Under the pieces are notes generated by a model that was not told the DNA's origin, did not search any database, and saw only the letters and a program-made list of their open reading frames with translations. From assembly GCA_008501735.1 (NCBI GenBank), contig QQUF01000053.1, forward strand, positions 1 through 64,000: a stretch of 64,000 nt of DNA. Direction: 5' to 3'. Position numbers and translations under genes: made by a program. Shown piece after piece: positions 1-10,783 of the stretch (its first letter is position 1; each line of letters opens with the position of its first letter). Source of the stretch: Calditrichota bacterium (GTDB lineage Bacteria; CLD3).

Positions 1-1
1 A

Positions 2-535
2 AATCTTGACACAGTGAATGAAGTCGCTCTTGAAATTAATGATTCTCTTGGTTACCCTTTCAGAGTCAGAACTTGGTACGACAACCACAGAAATCTTTTC
101 GCTTGGATGGAAATTGAGGAAATGGGAATGTTTGCCATTCTCAGTTTGATAATTGTTGTCGCTGCTTTTAACATTATTGGTTCGCTCACGATGGTTGTTT
201 TGGAGAAAACAAAAGAAATCGGAATTCTCAAAGCGATGGGAGCTTTACCAAGCCAAATTCGAAAAATCTTTGTTTTCCAAGGAATGATTATTGGCGTTTC
301 AGGGACAATTTTGGGGACAATTTTGGGATTTATTCTTTGTTGGTTGCAGAAAACTTACGAGCTAATTTCCCTTCCGGGAGACGTTTACATAATTTACGCT
401 GTTCCGATTGAAATGGAACTTCACCACTTTGCTTTTGTTTCGGTAGTTTCGATTTTACTTTGTTGGTTAGCTTCAATTTACCCTGCTCACAAAGCAGCCC
501 AATTACTGCCTGTTGAAGCGATAAATTACAATTAA
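2..535 (+). CDS. ABC transporter permease, FtsX/LolE type (C-terminal fragment)
   Basis: This is the C-terminal part of an inner-membrane permease of the MacB/LolCE (FtsX-like) family. The frame is already open at the left edge, so the 5' end and first membrane segment lie outside the window. What remains has three hydrophobic segments: one before the conserved EKTKEIGILKAMGA cytoplasmic loop, one just after it, and one before the closing PAHKAAQLLPVEAINYN tail. That loop and tail are diagnostic of lipoprotein-releasing LolC/LolE permeases, which extract lipoproteins from the inner membrane for outer-membrane sorting together with the LolD ATPase. LolD is not visible here. Lipoprotein release is the most likely role, but a MacB-like export permease cannot be excluded from a fragment. 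Confidence 0.85.
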   Translation, partial: NLDTVNEVALEINDSLGYPFRVRTWYDNHRNLFAWMEIEEMGMFAILSLIIVVAAFNIIGSLTMVVLEKTKEIGILKAMGALPSQIRKIFVFQGMIIGVSGTILGTILGFILCWLQKTYELISLPGDVYIIYAVPIEMELHHFAFVSVVSILLCWLASIYPAHKAAQLLPVEAINYN

Positions 536-562
536 TTTTTAAAAATAAGTTACTTAACTGTT

Positions 563-1885
563 ATGAAAAAAATACTCTTAATCGGTGTTGGTTTAGTCTC
601 AAAACCTCTAATAAATTATCTTTTAAATTCACCAAATATTTTTCTTACTGCAATTGACAAAAATATTTCAAATGCAGAAAGTTTGTTCCAAAATTACTCA
701 AATGGAAAACTTAGTAAACTTGATTTCGCTTTACAAAAAGATGAATTTGAAAACCTCGTTAAAGAAAATGATTTGGTGGTAAGTTTACTTCCTGCTCCTT
801 TTCACCCGAAAGTTGCGAAACTTTGTTTAAAGTACAAAAAACACCTTGTTACTTGTAGTTACGTTAGTGATGAAATGAGAGCCTTTGATGAAGAAGCCAA
901 GAAACTCGGACTTTTATTTCTGAACGAAGTTGGACTTGACCCAGGAATTGACCATATGTCAGCAATGCGAATTATTCGCAAAGTTCAAGACGATGGTGGA
1001 AAAATTGTCGATTTTTATTCTTTCTGTGGTGGAATTCCTGCTCCTGAAGCAAGTATGAATTTACTTCGTTACAAATTTTCTTGGAGTCCGAGAGGAGTTG
1101 TAACTGCTGCGATGAACGACGGAATTTATCTTTTGGAAGGCAACAAAAGAGTTGTCCCAAATGAAAATCTTTTTGCAAAAACACGATTGATTGACGTTCC
1201 TCATTTCGGTTTTCTTGAGTCTTACGTAAACCGTGATTGCTTTCCTTACATCGAAAAATACAACATTCAAGGAGTCCAAAACCTTTACAGAGGAACTTTG
1301 CGTTACCTTGGTTGGTGTGCAACTTGGAATGCTTTTCGTGAATTAGATTTAGTTGAAAACAGTGAAGAAATTGATTGCACAAACTTAACAAAAATTGACT
1401 ACTTGAGCCAAATTACAGGAATCAGAAAAGATAAACTCGAAGAATACTTACCGAAAATTCTCGGACTTGCAGATACTTCTGACGTGATGAAAAGATTAGA
1501 ATGGCTAGGATTTTTAAGTGAAGAGAAAATAGGAATTGATAAAGGTGATAAAGTCGGAATTCTGACAAGCATTTTGGAAGGTAAGCTGAAATACGAAGAA
1601 GGTGAAAGAGATATGACAATTCTTTACCACAAGTTTTTGGTAGAATACGAATCTCACAAAGAAGAAATCACTTCGACTTTACTTGACTACGGAAATCCGA
1701 ATGATTTAAAAAGTATGGCAAAACTTGTTGGTTTGCCTGCAGGAGTTGCAGCTCGTTGCATCGTTGAAGGGAAAATCGAAGCAAAAGGTGTAAGAATTCC
1801 TGTAACGCCAGAAATTTACAATCCGATTTTAGAAGAACTTGAAAATAGAAATGTGAAATTTATCGAAGAGAGCAGAAGAGTTTAG
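563..1885 (+). CDS. Saccharopine dehydrogenase (L-glutamate forming) family protein
   Basis: The 440-residue protein belongs to the saccharopine dehydrogenase/reductase family, which interconverts saccharopine and 2-aminoadipate semialdehyde plus glutamate in lysine metabolism. The N-terminus holds a Rossmann nucleotide-binding turn, GVGLVSKP at residues 8-15. The family motif EVGLDPGIDHM lies near residue 120, and the C-terminal lobe ends with the typical RIPVTPEIYNPIL segment. Length matches the family. It starts with ATG and has no clear Shine-Dalgarno site, as is common in FCB bacteria. It lies 27 bases after the permease gene and converges with the acetyltransferase gene with only 3 bases between stops. 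The direction of the reaction (lysine breakdown or synthesis) cannot be told from this window. No other saccharopine-pathway gene is adjacent; dapB nearby points to diaminopimelate-route lysine synthesis. Confidence 0.85.
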   Translation: MKKILLIGVGLVSKPLINYLLNSPNIFLTAIDKNISNAESLFQNYSNGKLSKLDFALQKDEFENLVKENDLVVSLLPAPFHPKVAKLCLKYKKHLVTCSYVSDEMRAFDEEAKKLGLLFLNEVGLDPGIDHMSAMRIIRKVQDDGGKIVDFYSFCGGIPAPEASMNLLRYKFSWSPRGVVTAAMNDGIYLLEGNKRVVPNENLFAKTRLIDVPHFGFLESYVNRDCFPYIEKYNIQGVQNLYRGTLRYLGWCATWNAFRELDLVENSEEIDCTNLTKIDYLSQITGIRKDKLEEYLPKILGLADTSDVMKRLEWLGFLSEEKIGIDKGDKVGILTSILEGKLKYEEGERDMTILYHKFLVEYESHKEEITSTLLDYGNPNDLKSMAKLVGLPAGVAARCIVEGKIEAKGVRIPVTPEIYNPILEELENRNVKFIEESRRV

Positions 1886-1888
1886 GAA

Positions 1889-2383
1889 CTAATTCTCTTT
1901 TACGAACTGCAAAAGTTCCTTTTGGTTAATTTCAATTTTTCTTTCAAATTGCATTCCGATTTTTTCAATTATTCGTATTGAGCCAATGTTTTGAGGGTAA
2001 GCAATACTGACAATTCTTGGGAATTTAAATTTATTAATTCCCATTTCTAAGACTGCTTTTGCAGCTTCGGTTCCAAAACCTTGATTCCAAAACTTAGGCG
2101 AATATCTCCAACCAAAATCTATTTCGTTGTTATAATTTGCAAAACCACAGAAACCAATCAATTCGCTAGTCTCTTTGGTTTCAACTGCAAATCTTGACCA
2201 ACCAAGTTCAGAATAATTTTTTATGCAATTTAAAATGTAATCTTGGGCTTCTTTGTAAGTTTGAGTTTTACCATTTCCAAGGAATCTAACGACTTCTGAA
2301 TCAGCAACAATTTTTGCGTAATCGGGAATGTTTTGTAAAGAGAAAGTTCTAATAAAAAGTCTATCTGTTTCAACTAAAATCAT
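1889..2383 (-). CDS. GNAT-family N-acetyltransferase (RimJ/RimL-like)
   Basis: This 164-residue protein is a GCN5-related acetyltransferase of the RimJ/RimL-like subfamily. It opens with the typical ETDRLFIRTF strand. The acetyl-CoA binding region reads WNQGFGTEAAKAVLEMG, matching the Q/R-x-x-G-x-G/A loop, and the NIGSIRIIEKIGMQFE segment is the usual final helix and strand. Proteins of this type acetylate N-terminal or side-chain amines of proteins or small molecules; the substrate here is unknown. The gene is last in a tight minus-strand run after ligA, the HEPN protein and the small protein, 3 bases downstream of the latter, so it is probably cotranscribed. No terminator is visible after it. 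Confidence 0.85.
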   Translation of the reverse strand: MILVETDRLFIRTFSLQNIPDYAKIVADSEVVRFLGNGKTQTYKEAQDYILNCIKNYSELGWSRFAVETKETSELIGFCGFANYNNEIDFGWRYSPKFWNQGFGTEAAKAVLEMGINKFKFPRIVSIAYPQNIGSIRIIEKIGMQFERKIEINQKELLQFVKEN

Positions 2384-2386
2384 CGG

Positions 2387-2608
2387 TTATTTTTTATTTG
2401 ATTTTTTAGAAAGCCTCTCATTTCCACGTTTGTAATTTCCTGTGAGCCTTGCCATAATTTGTTGAAGTTCTGCGAAGTCAAGAGTCTCAATTTGGCTTTT
2501 AAATTTCATCGCTTGTTTTCCACGCAAAGTCGTTGCAGTGAGTCCGTTGTGTCTGATTAAAACATCACCGTTTTTGTAAATTTGGTAAGTGAAATTAAGG
2601 TCTTCCAT
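2387..2608 (-). CDS. Small conserved-looking hypothetical protein
   Basis: This short basic protein (73 residues from the chosen start) is not assigned to a named family. It begins MEDLNFTYQIYKNGDV and ends in a lysine-rich RLSKKSNKK tail; the middle holds TTLRGKQAMKF and MARLTGNYKRGN. A longer GTG start at 2644 is possible, but the ATG at 2608 is preceded by AGGAG at 2621-2625 (12-base spacing) and leaves only a 14-base overlap with the upstream HEPN gene, so I prefer it. The charge and small size suggest a nucleic-acid-associated or ribosome-associated role, but that is a guess. The overlap with the HEPN gene makes translational coupling likely; it could be a partner or modulator of that protein. 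Confidence 0.6.
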   Translation of the reverse strand: MEDLNFTYQIYKNGDVLIRHNGLTATTLRGKQAMKFKSQIETLDFAELQQIMARLTGNYKRGNERLSKKSNKK

Positions 2609-4154
2609 TGTTTTCAATTTCTCCTGACATTTCTTGTCTAACACAAAAAGTATAACTAAAAATGGCAGCTCTAGTCAATTGCAATAAATGCTTTGCTTTT
2701 ATTGCAAAATCAGATTCTAGAACACACTCTCCAAATAGTGAACCACTAATTAAATCTAACTCTTCCTGAGTAGTCGTTAACGAAAAGACCCCATGTTCAA
2801 GTTGGTTTCTCCATTCTTTATAAAAACCAAACTCTCCATTTTTTTTATTTAAATCACAAGCAATACTGTATAATGCTGTAAGATGGATATTTTTTATTGA
2901 GTTTAACTTTTCCCATCTTTGACATAGTTTTTGCAAATTTCTCTCCTTTTTCCAAAATGACTCAAAGTAAACATTTTCATTTTTACCTTTTTGAATTTCA
3001 AAGAGATAACAAATTCCCTCTGCAATCTTATCAAGGATTCCAAAACAAATTCTAAAACTTGTTCTTAGTTTTTCTGCTTTTGTACCATAAAGAGTTCCAC
3101 TTTTACCAAATGTTTCATAGTGAAGATTATCTTCCAATTCTTGAGTTTTATATTCATAAAACATTTCTCTAGCTAATGAAAATTCAGATTTAACTCTATT
3201 TAATAATTGTTCTAAATGAACAACCTTATCACTTTTAGTAATAAAGCCTGAATAACCAATCATTAAGTCATCGTATTTTGCTCCATTGCACTTACAGTAT
3301 AGTCCATGTTCCGAAAGACTTAAGAAGTTGTCCAAATAGAATCTAATTTTAGGAGAGTGGTTTAAATACTCTATCTTATTTAATTCTTCTTCTTTTTTAA
3401 AATCTAAAGAGTCAATATCATAATTCTCATTTTTTAATTTAGAGATACAAATTTGCATTGCGAGTTTGATGTCACTTCTACAATTCTGAGGGAAAGAGTT
3501 TTCATTTTTAATTAAATCATACAAGGAATAGGTTTTAATAAGTAGAAAAATAGTTATTTTAATATTTGTCTGGCTTTGAAGCCTAAAAAGTCTGTTAGCC
3601 TTTGCAAGTATTGCGTGAGGAAATTTTTTATTAGACAGCAAAACAGTATCATAAAGTTGTAAGGATTCGACAATCCTGCCAGAGTTGGAAAGGTTGTTTC
3701 CTAAATTGGTTAAAATATTTAAGTCAGAATTTTTCAGAGTTTGTAAATTAATCTTTTTAAAAGCTTTCAAAAAAGATTCTTTGGAAGGAAATAATAAATC
3801 CTTAACTATTTCAAGTTTGGGAAAATAATTTAGGTTTTTCTCAACTTTTGTCTCAAAAAGTCCTTGTTGTGCATTTCCAATGCAATATTCAAATCTATCT
3901 TCTGAAATATATTTTTTGAGTTCTTCTCGGTATTGTGCAAATAAAGATAAACCAATTTCTATGATTTCCTCATTACTTGATTCACAACCAACGTCTATAA
4001 AGCCACTAGCAATTCCATCTAATAAGTAAAAATCTTTCTTTGGAGATTTTAAAAATTTAATTTTTTGATTCTCTAAAATTTCTAATGCATCAGAGTAAGC
4101 TTCATTGTTTAATAATGAGTCTATTTTCAGGTTAAGTAATTCAGCTTCTTTCAT
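2595..4154 (-). CDS. HEPN-domain protein, LA2681-like, with helical N-terminal region
   Basis: This roughly 519-residue protein has a helical, TPR-like N-terminal half and a C-terminal HEPN domain resembling the LA2681-like HEPN family. The key evidence is RNQLEH near residue 450, an exact R-x4-H HEPN ribonuclease motif, set in a helix ending a hydrophobic four-helix region. Proteins with this motif often act as RNases in toxin-antitoxin or anti-phage systems. An in-frame TTG at 4178 overlaps the ligA stop; the ATG at 4154 gives the more conventional start, and no strong ribosome site favours either. The gene sits inside the dapB-ligA run and overlaps the next small gene by 14 bases. Its base composition is even more AT-rich than ligA, hinting at a later insertion. 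RNase activity is inferred, not shown. Confidence 0.7.
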   Translation of the reverse strand: MKEAELLNLKIDSLLNNEAYSDALEILENQKIKFLKSPKKDFYLLDGIASGFIDVGCESSNEEIIEIGLSLFAQYREELKKYISEDRFEYCIGNAQQGLFETKVEKNLNYFPKLEIVKDLLFPSKESFLKAFKKINLQTLKNSDLNILTNLGNNLSNSGRIVESLQLYDTVLLSNKKFPHAILAKANRLFRLQSQTNIKITIFLLIKTYSLYDLIKNENSFPQNCRSDIKLAMQICISKLKNENYDIDSLDFKKEEELNKIEYLNHSPKIRFYLDNFLSLSEHGLYCKCNGAKYDDLMIGYSGFITKSDKVVHLEQLLNRVKSEFSLAREMFYEYKTQELEDNLHYETFGKSGTLYGTKAEKLRTSFRICFGILDKIAEGICYLFEIQKGKNENVYFESFWKKERNLQKLCQRWEKLNSIKNIHLTALYSIACDLNKKNGEFGFYKEWRNQLEHGVFSLTTTQEELDLISGSLFGECVLESDFAIKAKHLLQLTRAAIFSYTFCVRQEMSGEIENNGRP

Positions 4155-4174
4155 TTCATTTCTCAAATTATTTA

Positions 4175-6987
<2,813 letters not shown>

Positions 6988-7047
6988 TTTAAATTCCTAA
7001 TTTATCTCCTCCTTTTTAAAGTAGGAGAATTAAAGGGTGTTTAGTTC

Positions 7048-8277
7048 CTAATTTTTAGCTAACCAACTTTTTGGGTTTTGTTTCTTTCGGTCTTTCCAAA
7101 CTTCAAAGTGGAAAATTCCTCCCGAAGAAATTTGTGATTCTTCAACAGTTCCAACTTTTTCGCCTGCTTGAATGTAAGTGTCTTTTACCACAGAAATATT
7201 TGTTACGTGAGAATAAACAGTGTAAAACCCGTCGTCGTGGTCAATGATAATTGTGTTTCCGTAACCTCGCAAGTAAGTTAGTAAAATTACTTTACCACTT
7301 GCAACTGCTCTTACGTTTGCACCAACTTTTGTTTTTATGTCAATTCCTGGATTTTCAGTAATTGTTAGTAGTTTTGGGTCTTTGTGTTGTCCGAAACCTC
7401 TAACAATTTTTCCGCTAACTGGCCAACTTAATTTACCTTTATTTTTGCTAAAAGAACCAATCGCAGAGAAGAATTTTTGCCTTTCTGATTTCTGACCTTT
7501 TTTGCCTTTTTTAGCTCTTTCTTCCGCTTCACGTTTAGCCCTTTCGATTTCTGCTAAACGAATTTTTTCTAATTGGTCAATGATTCCCTCAAGTTGTTCG
7601 GCGGCGACTTTTTTGTCTTCGATGTCTTTTGCTAAAAACTCTCTGTCTTTTTTAATTTTTTGCAGAACTTGTTTCTTTTTCTGCCTTTTGGAAAGAAGAG
7701 ATTTTTCCTCAAAAGCCTTTTCAGCTATGACTCTCTTTTTCTGAACAACTTCTGTTTCGAGTGAAACTTTGTCCGTAGCAATTTGAGACTTAATTTCAGA
7801 AATCTTCTCAATGTTTTTACGGTCTTCTTCTGAAAGTAGAAATAAAAATTTTAGCCTTCTAAGTGATTCTGGAAAAGATTCGGAAGTTAGAAGAAGTTCA
7901 AGCTCATTGAGTCTTTTTGTTTTTTGAATAAAACTAAGTCTCTTGGCAAAAATCTCACGTCGTTTCTTAAGTTCTTCCTCCGAGTTTTTGAGTTTAGTTT
8001 TGAGGCTACTAATTTCAATTTCTTTATTCTTTTTCTCTTGTTCAAGGTTGGCAATTACTTGGCTCAAAAGCCCGATTTGTTCTTTGTAATTTTCGAGGGC
8101 TTTAATTTCTGAGGCTTCTAGTTTCTTTTGTTCTTTTAGTTTCTTCTCAAGGGATTTGATGGAGTTTTTGAGGTTCTGTAATTCGGATTTATTTACGTCA
8201 ATTTTCTTTCGCGTATTTTGTGCGAATGCACTTTGGAGCAGTAAAAACATCAAAAGAATTTTGACAAAAGTTTGCAT
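7048..8277 (-). CDS. EnvC-like murein hydrolase activator (degenerate LytM/M23)
   Basis: This is a 409-residue secreted protein with a signal peptide ending SAFAQ, a long charged coiled coil over residues 25-260, and a C-terminal LytM (M23) domain. The metal ligands appear degenerate: the HxGxD position reads NPGID (309-313), so the first histidine is Asn, and the HxH motif reads IFH, leaving only H390. Coiled coil plus inactive LytM is the hallmark of EnvC-type proteins, which activate cell-wall amidases at division sites instead of cutting peptidoglycan themselves. A residual hydrolase activity is less likely. It lies downstream of aspS in the same direction, with a palindromic repeat between them. 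Confidence 0.9.
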   Translation of the reverse strand: MQTFVKILLMFLLLQSAFAQNTRKKIDVNKSELQNLKNSIKSLEKKLKEQKKLEASEIKALENYKEQIGLLSQVIANLEQEKKNKEIEISSLKTKLKNSEEELKKRREIFAKRLSFIQKTKRLNELELLLTSESFPESLRRLKFLFLLSEEDRKNIEKISEIKSQIATDKVSLETEVVQKKRVIAEKAFEEKSLLSKRQKKKQVLQKIKKDREFLAKDIEDKKVAAEQLEGIIDQLEKIRLAEIERAKREAEERAKKGKKGQKSERQKFFSAIGSFSKNKGKLSWPVSGKIVRGFGQHKDPKLLTITENPGIDIKTKVGANVRAVASGKVILLTYLRGYGNTIIIDHDDGFYTVYSHVTNISVVKDTYIQAGEKVGTVEESQISSGGIFHFEVWKDRKKQNPKSWLAKN

Positions 8278-8300
8278 TAATAATGACTAATGATTAATGG

Positions 8301-8350
8301 AATGTAGAGAACAAAAATGTAGGGAACAAAAATCTTTGTTCCCTACATTT
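8301..8350. repeat. Palindromic intergenic repeat, copy 2, with a tandem partial copy
   Basis: A 16-base inverted repeat (AAATGTAGGGAACAAA at 8315-8330, its complement at 8335-8350, loop AATC) shares its core with the palindrome at 6213-6242. An extra half-copy with one mismatch, AATGTAGAGAACAAA, lies directly beside it at 8301-8315. The hairpin lies 17 bases past the aspS stop and could also help end aspS transcription. Confidence 0.85.
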
Positions 8351-8366
8351 TTATAATTCATAATTT

Positions 8367-10133
8367 CTAATTCTTAATTCTCAAACCGAGTTGGTCAAGT
8401 TGTTCTTCTGAAACATTGGAAGGAGAACCGTCCATTGGAGAAGAAGCACTTACAGTTTTTGGGAAAGCAATCACATCTCGAATTGCATCAACGTTGCAGA
8501 ATTGTGCAACTTGTCTGTCAAGTCCGAAAGCAATTCCTCCGTGTGGTGGAGTTCCGTACTTCAAAGCGTCAAGTAAAAATCCAAATTTTTCACGAGCTTC
8601 CTCTTCGGAAAGTCCAATCAATTTGAATAATTTTTCTTGAACTGAATTTTGGTGAATCCTGATACTTCCACCTGCTGCTTCGTGTCCGTTCCAAACGAGG
8701 TCGTAAGCTCTTGCTCTCACTTTCAACGGGTCAGAATCCATCAGTTCCAAATCTTCCGTCAAAGGAGCTGTGAAAGGGTGATGTCTTGCAACAAATCTTT
8801 CGTCTTCTTCGCTGTATTCGAGTAGTGGAAATTCAGTTACCCAAAAAATTGAGTCTTTAGATTCGTCGATTAAATTCATCTCTTTTGCAATTTTCAGTCT
8901 GAGTTCGCCTGTTGCAACTTGTGCAGTTTCAGTTTGGTCAGCGACGAGCAAAATCAAATCACCTTGTTCGGCACTAAAAGTGTCAAAAACTCTTTGCATC
9001 AGTTCTTCACTGAAAAATTTCTTAATCGGTGAGCTAAGTTGTTCCCCAAGTTTGAAATAAGCAAGACCTTTGACTTTGAATTTTTTGGCGTAATCGGTAA
9101 GTTCGTCAAGTTTTTTTCTTGAAAAAGTTGCACCGCCTTTGACACAAATTCCTGTTACAATTCCACCTCTTTCTTTTGTGTCTTTGAAAACCTGAAAATC
9201 TGATTCACAAACTAAATCTGTAACTTCACTAAGTTCCATTTCAAATCTTGTGTCGGGTTTGTCCGACCCAAAACGGCTCATTGCTTCTGCAAAAGTCATT
9301 CTTGGTAATGGGAGTTCAAGCTCTGTATTTCTAAATTCTTTGAACAATTTTTTCATCAAACCTTCTGTTGTTTCTTGAACATCAATTTCGTCAACGAAAG
9401 ACATTTCAACATCAACTTGGGTAAATTCGGGCTGTCTGTCGGCACGTAAATCTTCGTCTCTGAAACACTTCACAATTTGAAAATATTTGTCGAAACCTGC
9501 GACCATCAAAAGTTGCTTGTAGGTTTGTGGCGATTGTGGCAAAGCATAAAATCTGCCATTGTGCATTCGACTTGGAACAAGAAAATCTCTCGCACCTTCT
9601 GGAGTTGATTTCATCAAAATCGGTGTTTCAACTTCTACAAAATTGTTTTGTGAAAAATAATTTCTTGCAATTTGGTAGTATTTATGGCGAGTTACGATGT
9701 TGTTTTGGAGTTTTGGAGTTCGTAAATCTAAGTAACGATATTTCATTTTTGTGTCTTCGTGAATGTCGTCTGCTGCTGAAATCTCGAAAGGAGTACTTTC
9801 TGCTTTGTTCAAAATCTCAAGTTTTGAAATATAGATTTCGATTTCACGAGTTTGCATTTCCTTGTTTTTGCCCGGTTCAGGTCGTGCTGTAACTTCACCT
9901 TCGATTGCGATTACAAATTCTGAGCGAACTGTTTTTGCAAGTTCATAGAGATCAGAATCAGCAGTTTCGGGATTTACAACAACTTGTGTCATTCCAAAGC
10001 GATCTCGAAGGTCGAAGAAAATTACTCCACCTAAATCTCGTCGTTTGTGAACCCAACCGTTTAGAGTTACTTTTTCGCCTGAGTCTGAAAGTCTTAACTC
10101 ACCGCAGTTGTGAGTTCTTTTTAGGAATGACAT
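8367..10133 (-). CDS. aspS: Aspartyl-tRNA synthetase, bacterial type
   Basis: This 588-residue class II synthetase charges tRNA-Asp (or tRNA-Asp/Asn). It has the N-terminal OB anticodon-binding domain (GWVHKRRDLGGVIFFDLRDR), class II motif 2 (KCFRDEDLRADRQPEFTQVD), the GAD insertion that marks the bacterial type, and motif 3 (HGGIAFGLDR). Length matches bacterial AspS. GGAG lies 10 bases before the ATG. A hairpin followed by a run of T lies in its leader (see 10173-10204). Whether it is discriminating or non-discriminating cannot be told without checking for asparaginyl-tRNA synthetase and GatCAB in the genome. Confidence 0.97.
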   Translation of the reverse strand: MSFLKRTHNCGELRLSDSGEKVTLNGWVHKRRDLGGVIFFDLRDRFGMTQVVVNPETADSDLYELAKTVRSEFVIAIEGEVTARPEPGKNKEMQTREIEIYISKLEILNKAESTPFEISAADDIHEDTKMKYRYLDLRTPKLQNNIVTRHKYYQIARNYFSQNNFVEVETPILMKSTPEGARDFLVPSRMHNGRFYALPQSPQTYKQLLMVAGFDKYFQIVKCFRDEDLRADRQPEFTQVDVEMSFVDEIDVQETTEGLMKKLFKEFRNTELELPLPRMTFAEAMSRFGSDKPDTRFEMELSEVTDLVCESDFQVFKDTKERGGIVTGICVKGGATFSRKKLDELTDYAKKFKVKGLAYFKLGEQLSSPIKKFFSEELMQRVFDTFSAEQGDLILLVADQTETAQVATGELRLKIAKEMNLIDESKDSIFWVTEFPLLEYSEEDERFVARHHPFTAPLTEDLELMDSDPLKVRARAYDLVWNGHEAAGGSIRIHQNSVQEKLFKLIGLSEEEAREKFGFLLDALKYGTPPHGGIAFGLDRQVAQFCNVDAIRDVIAFPKTVSASSPMDGSPSNVSEEQLDQLGLRIKN

Positions 10134-10172
10134 TTTGTAAAATCTCCGTTTTAAGATTCGAGTTTCTAAATT

Positions 10173-10204
10173 AAAAAAAGGCGAGAAAACAAAGTTTCCG
10201 CCTT
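10173..10204 (-). promoter_or_regulatory. Terminator-like hairpin in the aspS leader (possible attenuator)
   Basis: Read on the minus strand, AAGGCGGAAAC pairs with GTTTTCTCGCCTT (one bulge) and is followed by seven T, 39 bases before the aspS ATG. A separate terminator already ends the upstream shell-protein gene at 10304-10339. This second one is therefore either a backup or an attenuator. A weak promoter-like TTGACA lies about 30 bases upstream of it. No T-box or leader peptide is evident. Confidence 0.45.
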
Positions 10205-10303
10205 AGGTTTTGCAAAATTTAATCAAAAATTAATTGTGTCAAAGAATTTTTAAGGGCTGAGTCAAGATGAAAATTAGAAGAAATAAAATAGGTAGGTTTT
10301 AAA

Positions 10304-10339
10304 CGCAAAAAAGCACCTTTTAAAAGAAAAAGGTGCTTT
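10304..10339 (-). terminator. Rho-independent terminator after the BMC shell gene
   Basis: A 12-bp stem (AAAGCACCTTTT / AAAAGGTGCTTT) with a six-base loop is followed on the minus strand by six T. It lies 30 bases past the shell-protein stop. Confidence 0.85.
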
Positions 10340-10368
10340 AAAATTATCTAGAAAATTTCTTTATGAAA

Positions 10369-10656
10369 TTATTTCTTTGCATCTCTTTTAGGGAGAATAG
10401 CTTCGACATCAGTGTGAGGTCTTGGGATTACGTGAACAGAAACGAGTTCTCCAACTCTTTCAGCGGCAGAAGCTCCTGCATCAGTCGCTGCTTTAACAGC
10501 TCCAACATCACCTCTAACCATAACTGTTACAAATCCACCGCCAATTGTTTCTTTTCCAATAAGATCCACTTTTGCGGCTTTTACCATTGCGTCAGCTGCT
10601 TCAACTGCACCAACAAGTCCTTTTGTTTCAACCATTCCTAAAGCGTCAAGAGACAT
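10369..10656 (-). CDS. Bacterial microcompartment hexameric shell protein (BMC-H, PduA/EutM-like)
   Basis: This 95-residue single-domain BMC protein would form hexagonal tiles of a microcompartment shell. It begins [20 protein letters not shown] and has the pore loop KETIGGG (residues 35-41) followed by [19 protein letters not shown], very close to PduA/EutM/CcmK-type hexamers. The C-terminal [12 protein letters not shown] segment is also canonical. The ribosome site GGAGG is unusually strong for this window, fitting an abundant structural protein. No other shell protein, pentamer or encapsulated enzyme gene is nearby: the neighbours are aspS and purE. It is bounded by its own terminator, so it is a stand-alone transcription unit, probably serving a BMC locus elsewhere. 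Confidence 0.93.
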   Translation of the reverse strand: MSLDALGMVETKGLVGAVEAADAMVKAAKVDLIGKETIGGGFVTVMVRGDVGAVKAATDAGASAAERVGELVSVHVIPRPHTDVEAILPKRDAKK

Positions 10657-10663
10657 AAAAATT

Positions 10664-10668
10664 CCTCC
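10664..10668 (-). promoter_or_regulatory. Strong Shine-Dalgarno site of the BMC gene
   Basis: GGAGG sits 7 bases before the ATG. Most genes in this window have weaker purine stretches or none, so this marks the shell protein for high expression. Confidence 0.8.
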
Positions 10669-10783
10669 AGCGAAATTTGTATTTTAAATTTATTAATTTC
10701 TAATTTACTAAGGCTTAAAAATTAAGTTAAAAGATTGATTTATCAAATTAAAAAGTGAATAAATCTAAATCGTACTTTTTGAC

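Noticed and set aside
8416-10174. Several plus-strand frames opposite aspS
   Set aside because: All antisense to a full-length, fully conserved synthetase gene.
10134-10368. T-box riboswitch in the aspS leader
   Set aside because: No T-box core sequence or specifier loop could be found; only a simple terminator-like hairpin is present.
10363-10641. Plus-strand frame opposite the BMC gene
   Set aside because: Pure shadow of the shell-protein gene; Ser/Cys/Phe-rich with no start signal.
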